NCBI GenBank assembly: GCA_031431125.1
Contig: JANPCX010000040.1
Location: 1-64,000, forward strand
Reading direction: 5' to 3'
DNA: 64,000 nucleotides
Origin: JANPCX01 sp031431125
Lineage (GTDB): Bacteria; Pseudomonadota; Gammaproteobacteria; Burkholderiales; Burkholderiaceae_C
Shown here: positions 25,622 through 35,084 of the stretch, in pieces
Position numbering within the stretch: the stretch's first letter is position 1
How the letters are laid out: the number at the start of each line of letters is the position of its first letter
The notes under the pieces: model-generated
Databases searched by the model: none
What the model saw: the letters and a program-made list of their open reading frames with translations, nothing else
What the model was told of the DNA's origin: nothing
Translations under genes and position numbers: made by a program

Positions 25622-27100
25622 TTAACGCGGCAACTCGCTCTTGCCCATCAGGTGCTCATCCACCGCGCGGGCGGCCTGGCGGCCTTCTCGTATGGCCCAC
25701 ACGACCAGGGACTGCCCGCGCCGCATGTCACCCGCCACAAACACCTTGTCCACATTGGTTTTGTAACCACCGGCTTCATCGGTGCTGGCGCGTGCATTGC
25801 CTCGGGCATCTTTTTCAACACCGAAGCTCTCGACCACGCTGGCCACGGGGCTGACAAAACCCATGGCGAGCAGCACCAAATCAGCGGGCAAGATTTCTTC
25901 GCTGCCAGGCACCTCGGTCATCTTGCCACCTTGCCACTGCAAACGCACGGCCTTCAAGGCCTTGACCTTGTTTTTGTCTTTGCCTTCACCGGCAATGAAC
26001 TCTTTGGTGGCAATGGCGAACTCACGCTCGCAACCTTCTTCGTGGCTTGAGCTGGTGCGCAGCTTGGTGGGCCAATAGGGCCAGACCAACGGTTTGTTTT
26101 CTTGCTCCGGAGGCATGGGCAGCAATTCAAACTGCGTGACGCTGGCCGCACCGTGGCGGTTGCTGGTGCCCACGCAGTCGCTGCCGGTATCACCACCGCC
26201 AATCACCACCACATGTTTCCCATCGGCACGGATTTGGCTTTTGAGCTTGTCACCGGCATTGACTTTGTTTTGCAGCGGCAAAAACTCCATCGCATAGTGC
26301 ACACCTTCGAGATCACGTCCGGGCACAGGCAAATCACGCGGTTGCTCGGCGCCACCGGCCAGCAGCACGGCGTCAAACTCGGCCTGAAGTTGCAAAGGTG
26401 AAAGCGTCTCGGTCGCCCAATTGGCCACGGTGCTCTTGGCGGGCATGGCGCCAATCAACACGCCGGTGCGAAACTTCACGCCCTCGGCCTCCATCTGCTT
26501 CACGCGGCGGTCGATGTGGGTTTTCTCCATCTTGAAGTCGGGAATGCCATAACGCAGCAGGCCGCCCACGCGGTCGTTCTTTTCGAACACCGTCACGTCG
26601 TGGCCCGCACGCGCCAGTTGCTGCGCGGCAGCCAAACCGGCTGGGCCTGATCCGACAACAGCCACCTTTTTCCCTGTTTTGACTTTGGGCGGGCGCGGCA
26701 ACACCCAGCCTTCGTTCCAGGCGCGGTCGATGATGGCGTGTTCAATGCTCTTGATGCCGACCGCATCGTCGTTCACGTTCAGCGTGCAGGCGGCTTCACA
26801 AGGCGCGGGGCCAATGCGGCCGGTGAATTCGGGGAAGTTATTGGTCGAGTGCTAAACCGCAATCGCGTTTTTCCAGTCAGCCCGGTACACCAAGTCGTTG
26901 AAGTCGGGAATGATGTTGTTCACTGGGCAGCCGCTGTTGCAAAACGGCGTGCCGCAGTCCATGCAGCGCGCGGCCTGCACTTTGGCGTCATCCTCTTTCA
27001 GACCAATGACGAACTCGTCGTAGTTTTTGACGCGCTTTTGAACGGGCTCATAGCCCTCTTCCAGCCGCTCGTACTCCATGAAACCGGTGACTTTTCCCAT
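25622..27100 (-). pseudogene. gltD: Glutamate synthase small subunit, interrupted by an in-frame amber codon
   Basis: The full frame has 492 codons plus stop, the normal length. The N-terminal Fe-S region (GARCMDCGTPF-like, with PVNNIIPDFNDLVYR) runs to codon 82, where TAG (complement at 26852-26854) replaces the expected leucine in the conserved '(V)LHSTNNFPEF' stretch. The frame then continues without shift through FAD and NADPH domains (GSGPAGLAAAQ near 26660; GGGDTGSDCVG near 26190) to the usual end MGKSELPR. Sixteen codons past the stop, the conserved GRICPAPCE reads GRIGPAPCE, losing a cysteine of the iron-sulfur motif. Re-initiation at ATG 26776 would give a 384-residue piece without that region. 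Either gltD is dead, or these are sequence errors. Confidence 0.85.
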
Positions 27101-27148
27101 GATGCTTAACCTGTTTGTTTGAGGTGTTGTTACCCTGCTGCGAGCCGA

Positions 27149-30100
27149 TTACTTGGCAGCAACCACTTTGGGCTTCTTATCGGCCACCTTGGCTTTGCTC
27201 AAGGTGTCGCTCGCCGCTTTGGCAGCGTGCAACTCACCCAGCGCCCGCTTGTACTCATTGGGGAAGACCTTCACAAACTGGGCCCGTGACTCGGCCCAGT
27301 GGTCGAGGATGTGGCGCGCGCGCAAAGAGCCTGTCCACTTGTGGTGGTCTTCAATCAGTTGGCGCAACTGGGTTTCGTCGCTTTGACCGCGGTGCCAAAT
27401 AGCGCGAGGCACGCTGGCCTCTTGCTCATCCGAAGTCAGCACCTTCTCCAACGACACCATGCTGGTGTTGGCGCGACGCGCGAACTGACCGTCCTCGTCA
27501 AACACATAGGCCACACCACCGCTCATGCCCGCCGCAAAGTTGCGGCCGGTCTCGCCCAGCACCACCACGGTGCCACCCGTCATGTACTCGCAGCCATGGT
27601 CGCCCGTGCCTTCCACCACCGTGGTCGCACCCGACAGTCGCACCGCGAAACGTTCACCCGCCACGCCCCTGAAGAAGGCTTCTCCGCTGGTGGCACCGTA
27701 CAACACGGTGTTGCCCACGATGATGTTTTTCGTGGCATCACCCCGGAACTCCAAACTCGGGCGAATCGCAATGCGCCCGCCGGACATCCCTTTACCGGTG
27801 TAGTCATTGGCATCACCGATCAAATAGAAGGTGATGCCCTTGGCCAAGAAAGCGCCAAAACTTTGACCGCCTGTGCCTTCCATTTGAATGAAGATGCTTT
27901 GGTCGGGCAGCCCTTCGGGGTGACGCCGCACCAACTCGCCCGAGAGCATGGCGCCCACGGTGCGGTTGACGTTGCGCACCTCTTGCATGAACTGCACCTT
28001 CTCGCCGCGCTCAAACGCGGGCAGGCATTTTTCAATCAACTTCACATCCAGCGCACGTGAAAGACCATGGTCTTGTTCCTCCACCTGGCGGCGCGGCACC
28101 TCGGCAGGCGCGCTGGGCAAATGGAAGACGCGGCTGAAGTCCAGGCCTTGTGCCTTCCAATGGCTAATGCCCTTTTTGGTGTCGAGCAGGTCGGCACGGC
28201 CAATCAAGTCGTCAAACTTCTTGATGCCGAGCTGGGCCATGATTTGGCGGGCTTCTTCGGCGATGAAGAAGAAAAAGTTCACCACATGCTCAGGCCTGCC
28301 TTGGAATTTGGCACGCAAGATGGGGTCTTGTGTGGCCACACCCACCGGACAGGTGTTGAGGTGGCATTTGCGCATCATGATGCAGCCTTCCACCACCAGC
28401 GGTGCGGTTGCGAAACCGAACTCGTCGGCGCCCAACAGCGCACCAATCACCACGTCGCGGCCCGTCTTCATTTGACCGTCGGCCTGCACCCGAATGCGGC
28501 TGCGAAGGCGGTTGAGCACCAAGGTTTGTTGGGTTTCGGCCAGGCCCAACTCCCACGGGGTGCCGGCGTGTTTGATGGAACTCCAAGGTGATGCACCGGT
28601 GCCACCATCGTGGCCCGCAATCACCACGTGGTCGGCCTTGGCTTTGGCCACACCGGCGGCAATCGTGCCCACGCCCACTTCCGACACCAGCTTGACGCTG
28701 ATGCTGGCACGCTGGTTGGCGTTCTTCAGGTCGTGAATCAGCTGGGCCAGGTCTTCAATCGAATAAATATCGTGGTGTGGCGGTGGGCTGATGAGGCCAA
28801 CCCCCGGCACCGAATAACGTAAGAAGCCGATGTAGTCGCTGACCTTGCCGCCAGGCAGTTGACCGCCCTCGCCCGGCTTGGCGCCTTGGGCCATCTTGAT
28901 CTGGATTTGATCGGCTGAGGTCAGGTACTCGGTCGTTACACCAAAGCGGCCCGATGCCACTTGCTTGATCTTGCTGCGCAGCGAGTCGCCGGCTTTGAGT
29001 TCGTAGTCGGCGACGATGACTTTGTCGCCCAAAACCTGTGACACCTTGGTGCCGTCCGCAATCGGAATGCCTTTGAGCTCGTTGCGGTAACGCGCCGGGT
29101 CTTCACCGCCTTCGCCGGTGTTGCTCTTGCCGCCAATGCGGTTCATGGCAATGGCCAGGGTGCTGTGGGCCTCGGTGCTGATCGAACCCAAGGACATGGC
29201 GCCTGTGGCAAAGCGCTTGACGATTTCTGCTGCGGGCTCGACTTCGTCGACGGGGATGGCTTTGCTTGGGTCGAGTTTGAATTCAAACAAACCACGCAGC
29301 GTCATGTGGCGACGTGACTGGTCGTTGATGAGCTGGGCGTACTCTTTGTAGGTGTCGAACTTGTTGGCGCGTGTGCTGTGCTGCAGCTTGGCGATGGCGT
29401 CAGGCGTCCACATATGCTCTTCACCGCGCACGCGCCAGGCGTATTCACCGCCGGCATCCAGCATGTTCTCCAAGATGGGGTCGTCGCTGAAGGCGGCGCG
29501 GTGCATGCGCAGCGCTTCTTCTGCCACTTCAAACACACCAATGCCGCCGACTTGGCTGGCCGTGCCGCGGAAGTACTTCTCCACCATGCTGGACTCCAGG
29601 CCAATGGCTTCAAAGAGCTGGGCGCCACAGTAAGACATGTAGGTGGACACGCCCATCTTGGACATGATTTTGGACAGGCCCTTGCCGATGGCCTTCACGT
29701 AGTTGTAGATGGCTTTGTCGGAACTCAATTCAGCCGGGAATTCACTGCGCATGGCTATCAAGGTTTCCATGGCCAAGTAGGGGTGGACGGCTTCCGCGCC
29801 ATATCCCGCCAACACCGCGAAATGGTGCACTTCACGCGCCGTACCCGTCTCGACCACCAAACCGGCCGTGGTGCGCAATCCTTCGCGCACCAAATGCTGG
29901 TGAACCGCCGACAGCGCCAGCAGCGCCGGAATCGCCACATGGTCGCGGTTCATCTGGCGGTCGCTGATGATGAGGATGTTGTGGCCGCTCTTGATGGCGT
30001 CCACGCTCTCGGCGCACAAGGACGCGAGTTTGGCTTCCACACCTTCGTCACCCCAAGCCAGCGGGTAGGTGATGCGCAACTCGTAGCTCTTGAACTTGCC

Positions 30101-31912
30101 CGAGGTGTGTTGGTCAATGTGGCGCAGCCGCGCCATGTCGTTGAAATCGAGCACAGGCTGCGGCACTTCCAAGCGCATCGGCGGATTCACCGCATTGATG
30201 TCGAGCAAATTGGGCTTGGGGCCGATGAAGGACACCAGCGACATCACGATGTTTTCGCGTATCGGGTCGATCGGCGGGTTCGTCACCTGGGCGAAGAGCT
30301 GCTTGAAGTAGTTGTAGAGCGGTTTGTTTTTGTCCGACAACACAGCCAGGGGCGAGTCGTTGCCCATGGAGCCGATGCCTTCCTCGCCTTGCTGCGCCAT
30401 GGGGCTCATCAAGAATTTGATGTCTTCTTGGGTGTAGCCAAAGGCTTGCTGGCGGTCGAGCAGGTTTTCCGTGAAAACATGGCCGTCGGGTGCCACAGGC
30501 AACGAGTCCAACTTGACGCGCACGCTTTCGATCCACTGCCGGTAAGGCTTGGCCGAGGCGTATTGATTTTTCAGCTCTTCGTCGTCAACGATGCGGCCTT
30601 GCTCCAGGTCGATGAGGAACATCTTGCCCGGCTGCAAGCGCCACTTCTTGACGATTTTGTTTTGCGGGATGGGCAATACGCCGGACTCCGAGGCCATGAC
30701 CACGATGTCGTCATCGGTGACGATGTAACGCGCTGGGCGCAGGCCATTGCGGTCCAGCGTGGCGCCAATTTGGCGGCCGTCGGTGAAGACCATGGCAGCG
30801 GGGCCGTCCCAAGGCTCCAACATCGCGGCGTGGTACTCGTAGAAAGCACGGCGCCGCTCGTCCATGGTGGTGTGCTGTTCCCAGGCCTCGGGAATCATCA
30901 TCATGGCCGCGTGCGCCAGCGGGTAGCCGGACATCGTCAACAACTCCAGCGCGTTGTCGAAAGTGGCGGTGTCAGATTGATGCTCGAAACTGATGGGGTA
31001 GAGTTTTTTCAGGTCTTCGCCCAACACGGGCGACTTCATCACGCCTTCCCGCGCGCGCATCCAATTGAAGTTGCCCTTGACCGTGTTGATCTCGCCGTTG
31101 TGGGCGACAAAACGGTAGGGGTGGGCCAGCGGCCACTCGGGGAAGGTGTTGGTAGAGAAACGCTGGTGAACCAGGGCCAGGGCCGAGGTCGCACGTGGAT
31201 CGCTCAGGTCTTTGTAGTACTTGCCAACCTGGTCGGCCAACAGCAAACCTTTGTAAATGATGGTGCGGCAGCTCATGCTCGGCACGTAGTACTCGCGGCT
31301 GTGCGTGAGCTTGAGCGCTTGGATGGCCGCAGACGCCGTCTTGCGAATCACATACAGCTTGCGCTCCAGCGCATCAGGCACGATCACATCGGGGCCACGA
31401 CCAATGAAAATCTGTTTGATGATGGGTTCTTTGGCACGCACCGTGGGCGACATCGGCATCTCAGAATCCACAGGCACATCACGCCACCCCAAAAGCACCT
31501 GGCCCTCGGCTTTGACGGCACGCTCTAACTCTTGAACGCAGGCCAAACGCGAAGCGTGTTCTTTCGGCATGAAGATCATGCCCACACCGTATTCACCCGG
31601 CGGCGGCAGCGGCACGCCTTGCTGGGCCATCTCAGCGCGGTAAAACTCATCCGGAATCTGAATCAAGATGCCGGCACCATCGCCCATGAGTTTGTCGGCC
31701 CCCACGGCGCCGCGGTGGTCGAGGTTTTCGAGAATCTTCAAGCCCTGCTCAATGATGCTGTGGGCCTTCACCCCTTTGATGTGAGCCACGAAACCGACCC
31801 CGCAGGCATCGTGTTCGCCGCTGGCGCGGTACAGGCCCGCCTGGGCTTCCGTTAGCAATTCTTCCGGGCTGGCGGACAGGGCAGTGGACGGCGTTGGTGA
31901 GGGCTGATGCAT
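27149..31912 (-). CDS. gltB: Glutamate synthase [NADPH] large subunit
   Basis: 1587 residues from ATG 31912. A short propeptide precedes Cys37 (EHDACGVGF), the expected N-terminal nucleophile of the class II glutamine amidotransferase domain. Then come the central and FMN synthase domains, with the 3Fe-4S cysteine cluster at CIMMRKCHLNTCPVG, and the C-terminal beta-helix GXGXG domain. It makes two glutamates from glutamine and 2-oxoglutarate and needs GltD to supply electrons. It is intact, in contrast to its partner gltD 48 bases downstream. Confidence 0.96.
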   Translation of the reverse strand: MHQPSPTPSTALSASPEELLTEAQAGLYRASGEHDACGVGFVAHIKGVKAHSIIEQGLKILENLDHRGAVGADKLMGDGAGILIQIPDEFYRAEMAQQGVPLPPPGEYGVGMIFMPKEHASRLACVQELERAVKAEGQVLLGWRDVPVDSEMPMSPTVRAKEPIIKQIFIGRGPDVIVPDALERKLYVIRKTASAAIQALKLTHSREYYVPSMSCRTIIYKGLLLADQVGKYYKDLSDPRATSALALVHQRFSTNTFPEWPLAHPYRFVAHNGEINTVKGNFNWMRAREGVMKSPVLGEDLKKLYPISFEHQSDTATFDNALELLTMSGYPLAHAAMMMIPEAWEQHTTMDERRRAFYEYHAAMLEPWDGPAAMVFTDGRQIGATLDRNGLRPARYIVTDDDIVVMASESGVLPIPQNKIVKKWRLQPGKMFLIDLEQGRIVDDEELKNQYASAKPYRQWIESVRVKLDSLPVAPDGHVFTENLLDRQQAFGYTQEDIKFLMSPMAQQGEEGIGSMGNDSPLAVLSDKNKPLYNYFKQLFAQVTNPPIDPIRENIVMSLVSFIGPKPNLLDINAVNPPMRLEVPQPVLDFNDMARLRHIDQHTSGKFKSYELRITYPLAWGDEGVEAKLASLCAESVDAIKSGHNILIISDRQMNRDHVAIPALLALSAVHQHLVREGLRTTAGLVVETGTAREVHHFAVLAGYGAEAVHPYLAMETLIAMRSEFPAELSSDKAIYNYVKAIGKGLSKIMSKMGVSTYMSYCGAQLFEAIGLESSMVEKYFRGTASQVGGIGVFEVAEEALRMHRAAFSDDPILENMLDAGGEYAWRVRGEEHMWTPDAIAKLQHSTRANKFDTYKEYAQLINDQSRRHMTLRGLFEFKLDPSKAIPVDEVEPAAEIVKRFATGAMSLGSISTEAHSTLAIAMNRIGGKSNTGEGGEDPARYRNELKGIPIADGTKVSQVLGDKVIVADYELKAGDSLRSKIKQVASGRFGVTTEYLTSADQIQIKMAQGAKPGEGGQLPGGKVSDYIGFLRYSVPGVGLISPPPHHDIYSIEDLAQLIHDLKNANQRASISVKLVSEVGVGTIAAGVAKAKADHVVIAGHDGGTGASPWSSIKHAGTPWELGLAETQQTLVLNRLRSRIRVQADGQMKTGRDVVIGALLGADEFGFATAPLVVEGCIMMRKCHLNTCPVGVATQDPILRAKFQGRPEHVVNFFFFIAEEARQIMAQLGIKKFDDLIGRADLLDTKKGISHWKAQGLDFSRVFHLPSAPAEVPRRQVEEQDHGLSRALDVKLIEKCLPAFERGEKVQFMQEVRNVNRTVGAMLSGELVRRHPEGLPDQSIFIQMEGTGGQSFGAFLAKGITFYLIGDANDYTGKGMSGGRIAIRPSLEFRGDATKNIIVGNTVLYGATSGEAFFRGVAGERFAVRLSGATTVVEGTGDHGCEYMTGGTVVVLGETGRNFAAGMSGGVAYVFDEDGQFARRANTSMVSLEKVLTSDEQEASVPRAIWHRGQSDETQLRQLIEDHHKWTGSLRARHILDHWAESRAQFVKVFPNEYKRALGELHAAKAASDTLSKAKVADKKPKVVAAK

Positions 31913-31989
31913 GGCGCGCTCCGGCGGGGCAAATAAATGGAGACGCGAAGAATACTGCGATGCAACATCATCGACAAGCAATATAAAAC

Positions 31990-32058
31990 GGGGTCAGACT
32001 CCAATAACTTACACCCTTGCTTGGTGCTAATTTTTATTGGGGTCAGTCTTTATTGGGG
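31990..32058. repeat. GGGGTCAG repeat pair beside the RAYT-like gene
   Basis: GGGGTCAGACTCCAATAA (31990-32007) and GGGGTCAGTCTTTATTGGGG (32039-32058) are partial direct repeats. The stretch GACTCCAATAA (31997-32007) also pairs with TTATTGGGGTC (32034-32044), so the RNA could fold back. The second copy forms the last codons and stop of the neighbouring Y1-transposase-like gene. Similar GGGGTCAGAC sequences often accompany such genes, as far as I recall. Confidence 0.6.
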
Positions 32059-32744
32059 CGGCTACCACGCGGGCGCCCTTGCGCCAGGGCGGTAAGTCGC
32101 CTCTCTGTCAATTCGCTCAACGCAGAGATGAAAATTGGATCACCCAATACCCATCCCTTTAAAACCGCTGCTTCAATTTGTTGATGCAAGGTCTGCGCCT
32201 GAAGTTGGTGCACGCTGTCTCGGTATGCGCCTTCCCGTTCAAAAGGGGTGTTGCCCAATTTCCAATGAACTGCGTGTTCGGTGATCAGAGGGTCCGCATG
32301 TTTTCCCGCGTGGTGGGCGGCACTGGACCAGCGGTAATCGCTGGCCACGAGACACTCCCCCGCGCGTGCGGCGGCGGTCTCTACAAACTGAAGCGCCGCC
32401 AGACCAAACCCGTGTGGGTCCAGCACCGTGGCGCGAAACCGCCCCTCCCAGAGCACGCCCACCCGCTGGTGAAGCCGGTTGTAAGCCGCCCCAAACCGCC
32501 GGCCCTGGGCCTGCATCAATCGGCTGAGCGACAGGGCGTGGCCGGGCGTGAGCAACAACAGCACCTGGCTGGGCAACAAGGCATAGGCGTGAATGAGCAC
32601 CTCGTGCTCGCGCACCAGATCGCGCAGCGCCGCCAGGTACAACTCGGCGTCGGCATCGCTGCGAAACACGGGCTGCCCGCCCGCACTGCGCTGCAGCACC
32701 AAATGCAGCTGCCCCGGCACCAGCAGACGCGGCAGGCGCGCCAC
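32043..32744 (-). CDS. Y1-transposase (RAYT/IS200-like) family protein with degenerate active site
   Basis: 233 residues aligning along its length with REP-associated tyrosine transposases: opening MARLPRLLVPGQLH, then HAYALLP, QAQGRRF, LWEGRFRA and DYRWSSA. The key positions are lost. The HUH pair, normally in 'NHVHLL', is SQVLLL; the catalytic tyrosine of 'GRRYV' is phenylalanine (GRRFG); and 'ELNPVRAG' is ETAAARAG. The frame is intact and starts 3 bases after the dgt stop, so it may be translated with dgt. It is either a decaying transposase or a domesticated DNA/RNA-binding protein. Confidence 0.8.
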   Translation of the reverse strand: MARLPRLLVPGQLHLVLQRSAGGQPVFRSDADAELYLAALRDLVREHEVLIHAYALLPSQVLLLLTPGHALSLSRLMQAQGRRFGAAYNRLHQRVGVLWEGRFRATVLDPHGFGLAALQFVETAAARAGECLVASDYRWSSAAHHAGKHADPLITEHAVHWKLGNTPFEREGAYRDSVHQLQAQTLHQQIEAAVLKGWVLGDPIFISALSELTERRLTALAQGRPRGSRPNKD

Positions 32745-32747
32745 GGT

Positions 32748-33899
32748 TCAAAACACCTGACGACCGGTGAGTCGCTGGTGCTCTTTGAGTGCGAAACGGT
32801 CGGTCATGCCAGCCACATAGTCAGCCACGGCACGGGACAAATCCGCTTGTTGGGCGAAATAGGCAGGCAAGTCCTGGGGATGGTTCAAGTAGCGCTCAAA
32901 TAACTCGCCGACCACCAACTTGGCGCGTTCTGTGGTGTCGCTGACCTGCGGGTGGCGGTAGAGCTTGTCACGCAAAAACCGTTTGAGCAGCAAACTCTCG
33001 TCGCGCATGGCCACGGAAAACTGAACCAAGACCTGTTTGGTGCCGCGCACCTCGTCCACGTCAGCCGGCGCGGCCGCTTGCAGCGCAAGACGCGTGCTGT
33101 CCGTCACGTCGTAGACCTGGTTGGACAACATCCGGCGCAAGGTTTCCGACAGCAATCTACGCCCTAGAAGTTGTGGGTGGTCACGCAAGGTCTCCTGCAA
33201 AAACCGCTCCACCAGCGACACTTCAGTTAGCTGTTCCAGCGTGATGAGACCAGAGCGCACGCCATCGTCAATGTCATGGGCGTTGTAGGCAATCTCGTCC
33301 GCCAAGTTGCACAGTTGCGCTTCCAAACTCGGCTGGCCGCCGCTTAAAAACCGCTGGGCGACGCCGCCCGGTTCGCTGTCACACAGCCGCCTTGCATGGC
33401 GGGCCGAGCAGTGTTTCAAGATGCCCTCACGCGTCTCGAAGGTGAGGTTCAGTCCATTGAACAGCGGATAACGCTCCTCCAGTTCATCCACCACACGCAA
33501 GCTTTGTAGGTTGTGCTCAAAGCCACTGCTGTTGGGGTCGGCCTTTTTCATCGCCTCGTTGAGCGCGTCTTGCCCGGCGTGGCCAAATGGCGTGTGGCCC
33601 AGGTCGTGGGCCAGCGCGATGGCTTCGACCAAGTCTTCATTCAAACCGAGGGAGCGCGCGATCGAGCGGCCCAGTTGCGCCACCTCCAGCGAATGCGTGA
33701 GCCGGGTGCGAAACAGATCGCCCTCATGGTTCAAGAAAACCTGGGTTTTGTAAACCAGCCGGCGGAAGGCCGAGCTGTGAACAATGCGGTCACGGTCGCG
33801 TTGGTGGTGGTTGCGCGTCGGCGCGTCAGCTTCGGCGAAACGCCGCCCACGGCTGCGCTCGGGGTGGCAGGCCCAGGGTGCCAACAGGGCAGTCGTCAT
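32748..33899 (-). CDS. dgt: Deoxyguanosinetriphosphate triphosphohydrolase-like protein
   Basis: 383 residues of the type-2 dGTPase-like subfamily. HD-domain metal ligands are visible: HSSAFRRL and VAQLGRSIAR with the key pair in ALAHDLGHTPFGHAG, plus a later DEIAYNAHDIDD aspartate. It hydrolyses dNTPs to nucleoside and triphosphate, moderating nucleotide pools. It sits between aroB and the RAYT-like gene on the same strand, the common beta-proteobacterial order aroK-aroB-dgt. Confidence 0.92.
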   Translation of the reverse strand: MTTALLAPWACHPERSRGRRFAEADAPTRNHHQRDRDRIVHSSAFRRLVYKTQVFLNHEGDLFRTRLTHSLEVAQLGRSIARSLGLNEDLVEAIALAHDLGHTPFGHAGQDALNEAMKKADPNSSGFEHNLQSLRVVDELEERYPLFNGLNLTFETREGILKHCSARHARRLCDSEPGGVAQRFLSGGQPSLEAQLCNLADEIAYNAHDIDDGVRSGLITLEQLTEVSLVERFLQETLRDHPQLLGRRLLSETLRRMLSNQVYDVTDSTRLALQAAAPADVDEVRGTKQVLVQFSVAMRDESLLLKRFLRDKLYRHPQVSDTTERAKLVVGELFERYLNHPQDLPAYFAQQADLSRAVADYVAGMTDRFALKEHQRLTGRQVF

Positions 33900-33917
33900 G
33901 AACAGTCAGGCGAAAAA

Positions 33918-35015
33918 TCAAGCAACACAGGCCGCCAGTGTTTGCCGCACCAGCGCATCGGGAACCGGCCTCATCGAAGCGCGGCCCATGGCCTCAATGA
34001 CCACAAAACGAATCTCGCCGCCTTCGGCTTTTTTATCCACCGCCATCAATTCCAAATAACGGTCGGCACCGAGATCAGGACCCTTCACAGGCAATCCTGC
34101 GCGGGCCACCAAACCACGCATGCGTTCTACAAAACTCGACGGCATCAAACCCAGCCGCACCGACAAATCGCTGGCCATCACCATGCCGCAGCCCACCGCC
34201 TCGCCGTGCAACCACCGGCCGTAACCCAAGCCCGCTTCAATCGCATGACCAAAGGTGTGGCCAAAGTTGAGGATGGCGCGCAAGCCGCTTTCGCGTTCAT
34301 CTTGCCCCACCACCCAGGCTTTGATTTCACAGGAACGTTTCACGGCATAGGCCAGTGCTTTCCTATCGCCAGCCCGCAGCAGGTCCAAGTTGCCGTCGAG
34401 CCAGTCGAGAAAAGCGCCGTCGGCAATCGGACCGTATTTGATGACTTCGGCCAGCCCCGCACTCAACTCGCGCGGCGGCAAGGTGGCAAGCAGCGCCAAA
34501 TCGCAGACCACACGCAGCGGCTGATAAAAGGCGCCAATCATGTTTTTGCCGGCCGGGTGGTTGATGGCGGTTTTGCCGCCCACTGAGGAGTCCACCTGGG
34601 CGAGCAAGGTGGTCGGCACCTGCACAAAGGGCACGCCGCGCATATAACAAGCAGCGGCGAAACCCGTCATGTCGCCCACCACGCCGCCGCCCAAGGCGTA
34701 GAGCATCGTCTTGCGATCACTGGCATCTTGCAGCAAACGGTCGAAAATCAAATTCAAGGTCGCCCAGTCTTTGTAGGCTTCCCCATCAGGCAACACCAAC
34801 GTATTGATCCTGGCATGGTGGGCTTGCAAACTGCCCGCCAGCGTGGCGGCGTAAAGGGGCGCCACTGTGGTGTTGGTGACAACGAGCGCGCTGCTCGCAC
34901 GCGGCAAACCCGCGAACGAGTCCGGCTGCGTCAACAAACCACTGCCGATGAGGATGTCATAGCTGCGTTCGCCCAAAGCGATGGAAACGGACTCCAAGGA
35001 AGACAAAGTGTTCAT
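33918..35015 (-). CDS. aroB: 3-dehydroquinate synthase
   Basis: 365 residues from ATG 35015 (MNTLSSLESVSIALGERSYD). The NAD-binding part carries GGGVVGDMTGFAAACYMRG and the zinc-ligand region is LNFGHTFGHAIE with LHGEAVGCGM. It converts DAHP to 3-dehydroquinate, step two of the shikimate pathway. It follows aroK by about 70 bases and precedes dgt by 18. Confidence 0.96.
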   Translation of the reverse strand: MNTLSSLESVSIALGERSYDILIGSGLLTQPDSFAGLPRASSALVVTNTTVAPLYAATLAGSLQAHHARINTLVLPDGEAYKDWATLNLIFDRLLQDASDRKTMLYALGGGVVGDMTGFAAACYMRGVPFVQVPTTLLAQVDSSVGGKTAINHPAGKNMIGAFYQPLRVVCDLALLATLPPRELSAGLAEVIKYGPIADGAFLDWLDGNLDLLRAGDRKALAYAVKRSCEIKAWVVGQDERESGLRAILNFGHTFGHAIEAGLGYGRWLHGEAVGCGMVMASDLSVRLGLMPSSFVERMRGLVARAGLPVKGPDLGADRYLELMAVDKKAEGGEIRFVVIEAMGRASMRPVPDALVRQTLAACVA

Positions 35016-35084
35016 GGCCTGAAGTTTACGCATGCGGCCGCAGACGGCGTGCACCACACGACGACGGTGCGGCCTGGGCCGGTT

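Noticed and set aside
26852..26854. gltD interruption considered as a programmed recoding site (selenocysteine, pyrrolysine or frameshift)
   Set aside because: The codon is TAG at a normal leucine position, no recoding structure is evident, and a nearby second substitution argues for decay or error.
29378..31528. 716-codon plus-strand frame
   Set aside because: Antisense shadow of gltB in GC-rich DNA; composition rich in His, Val and Arg with no domain.
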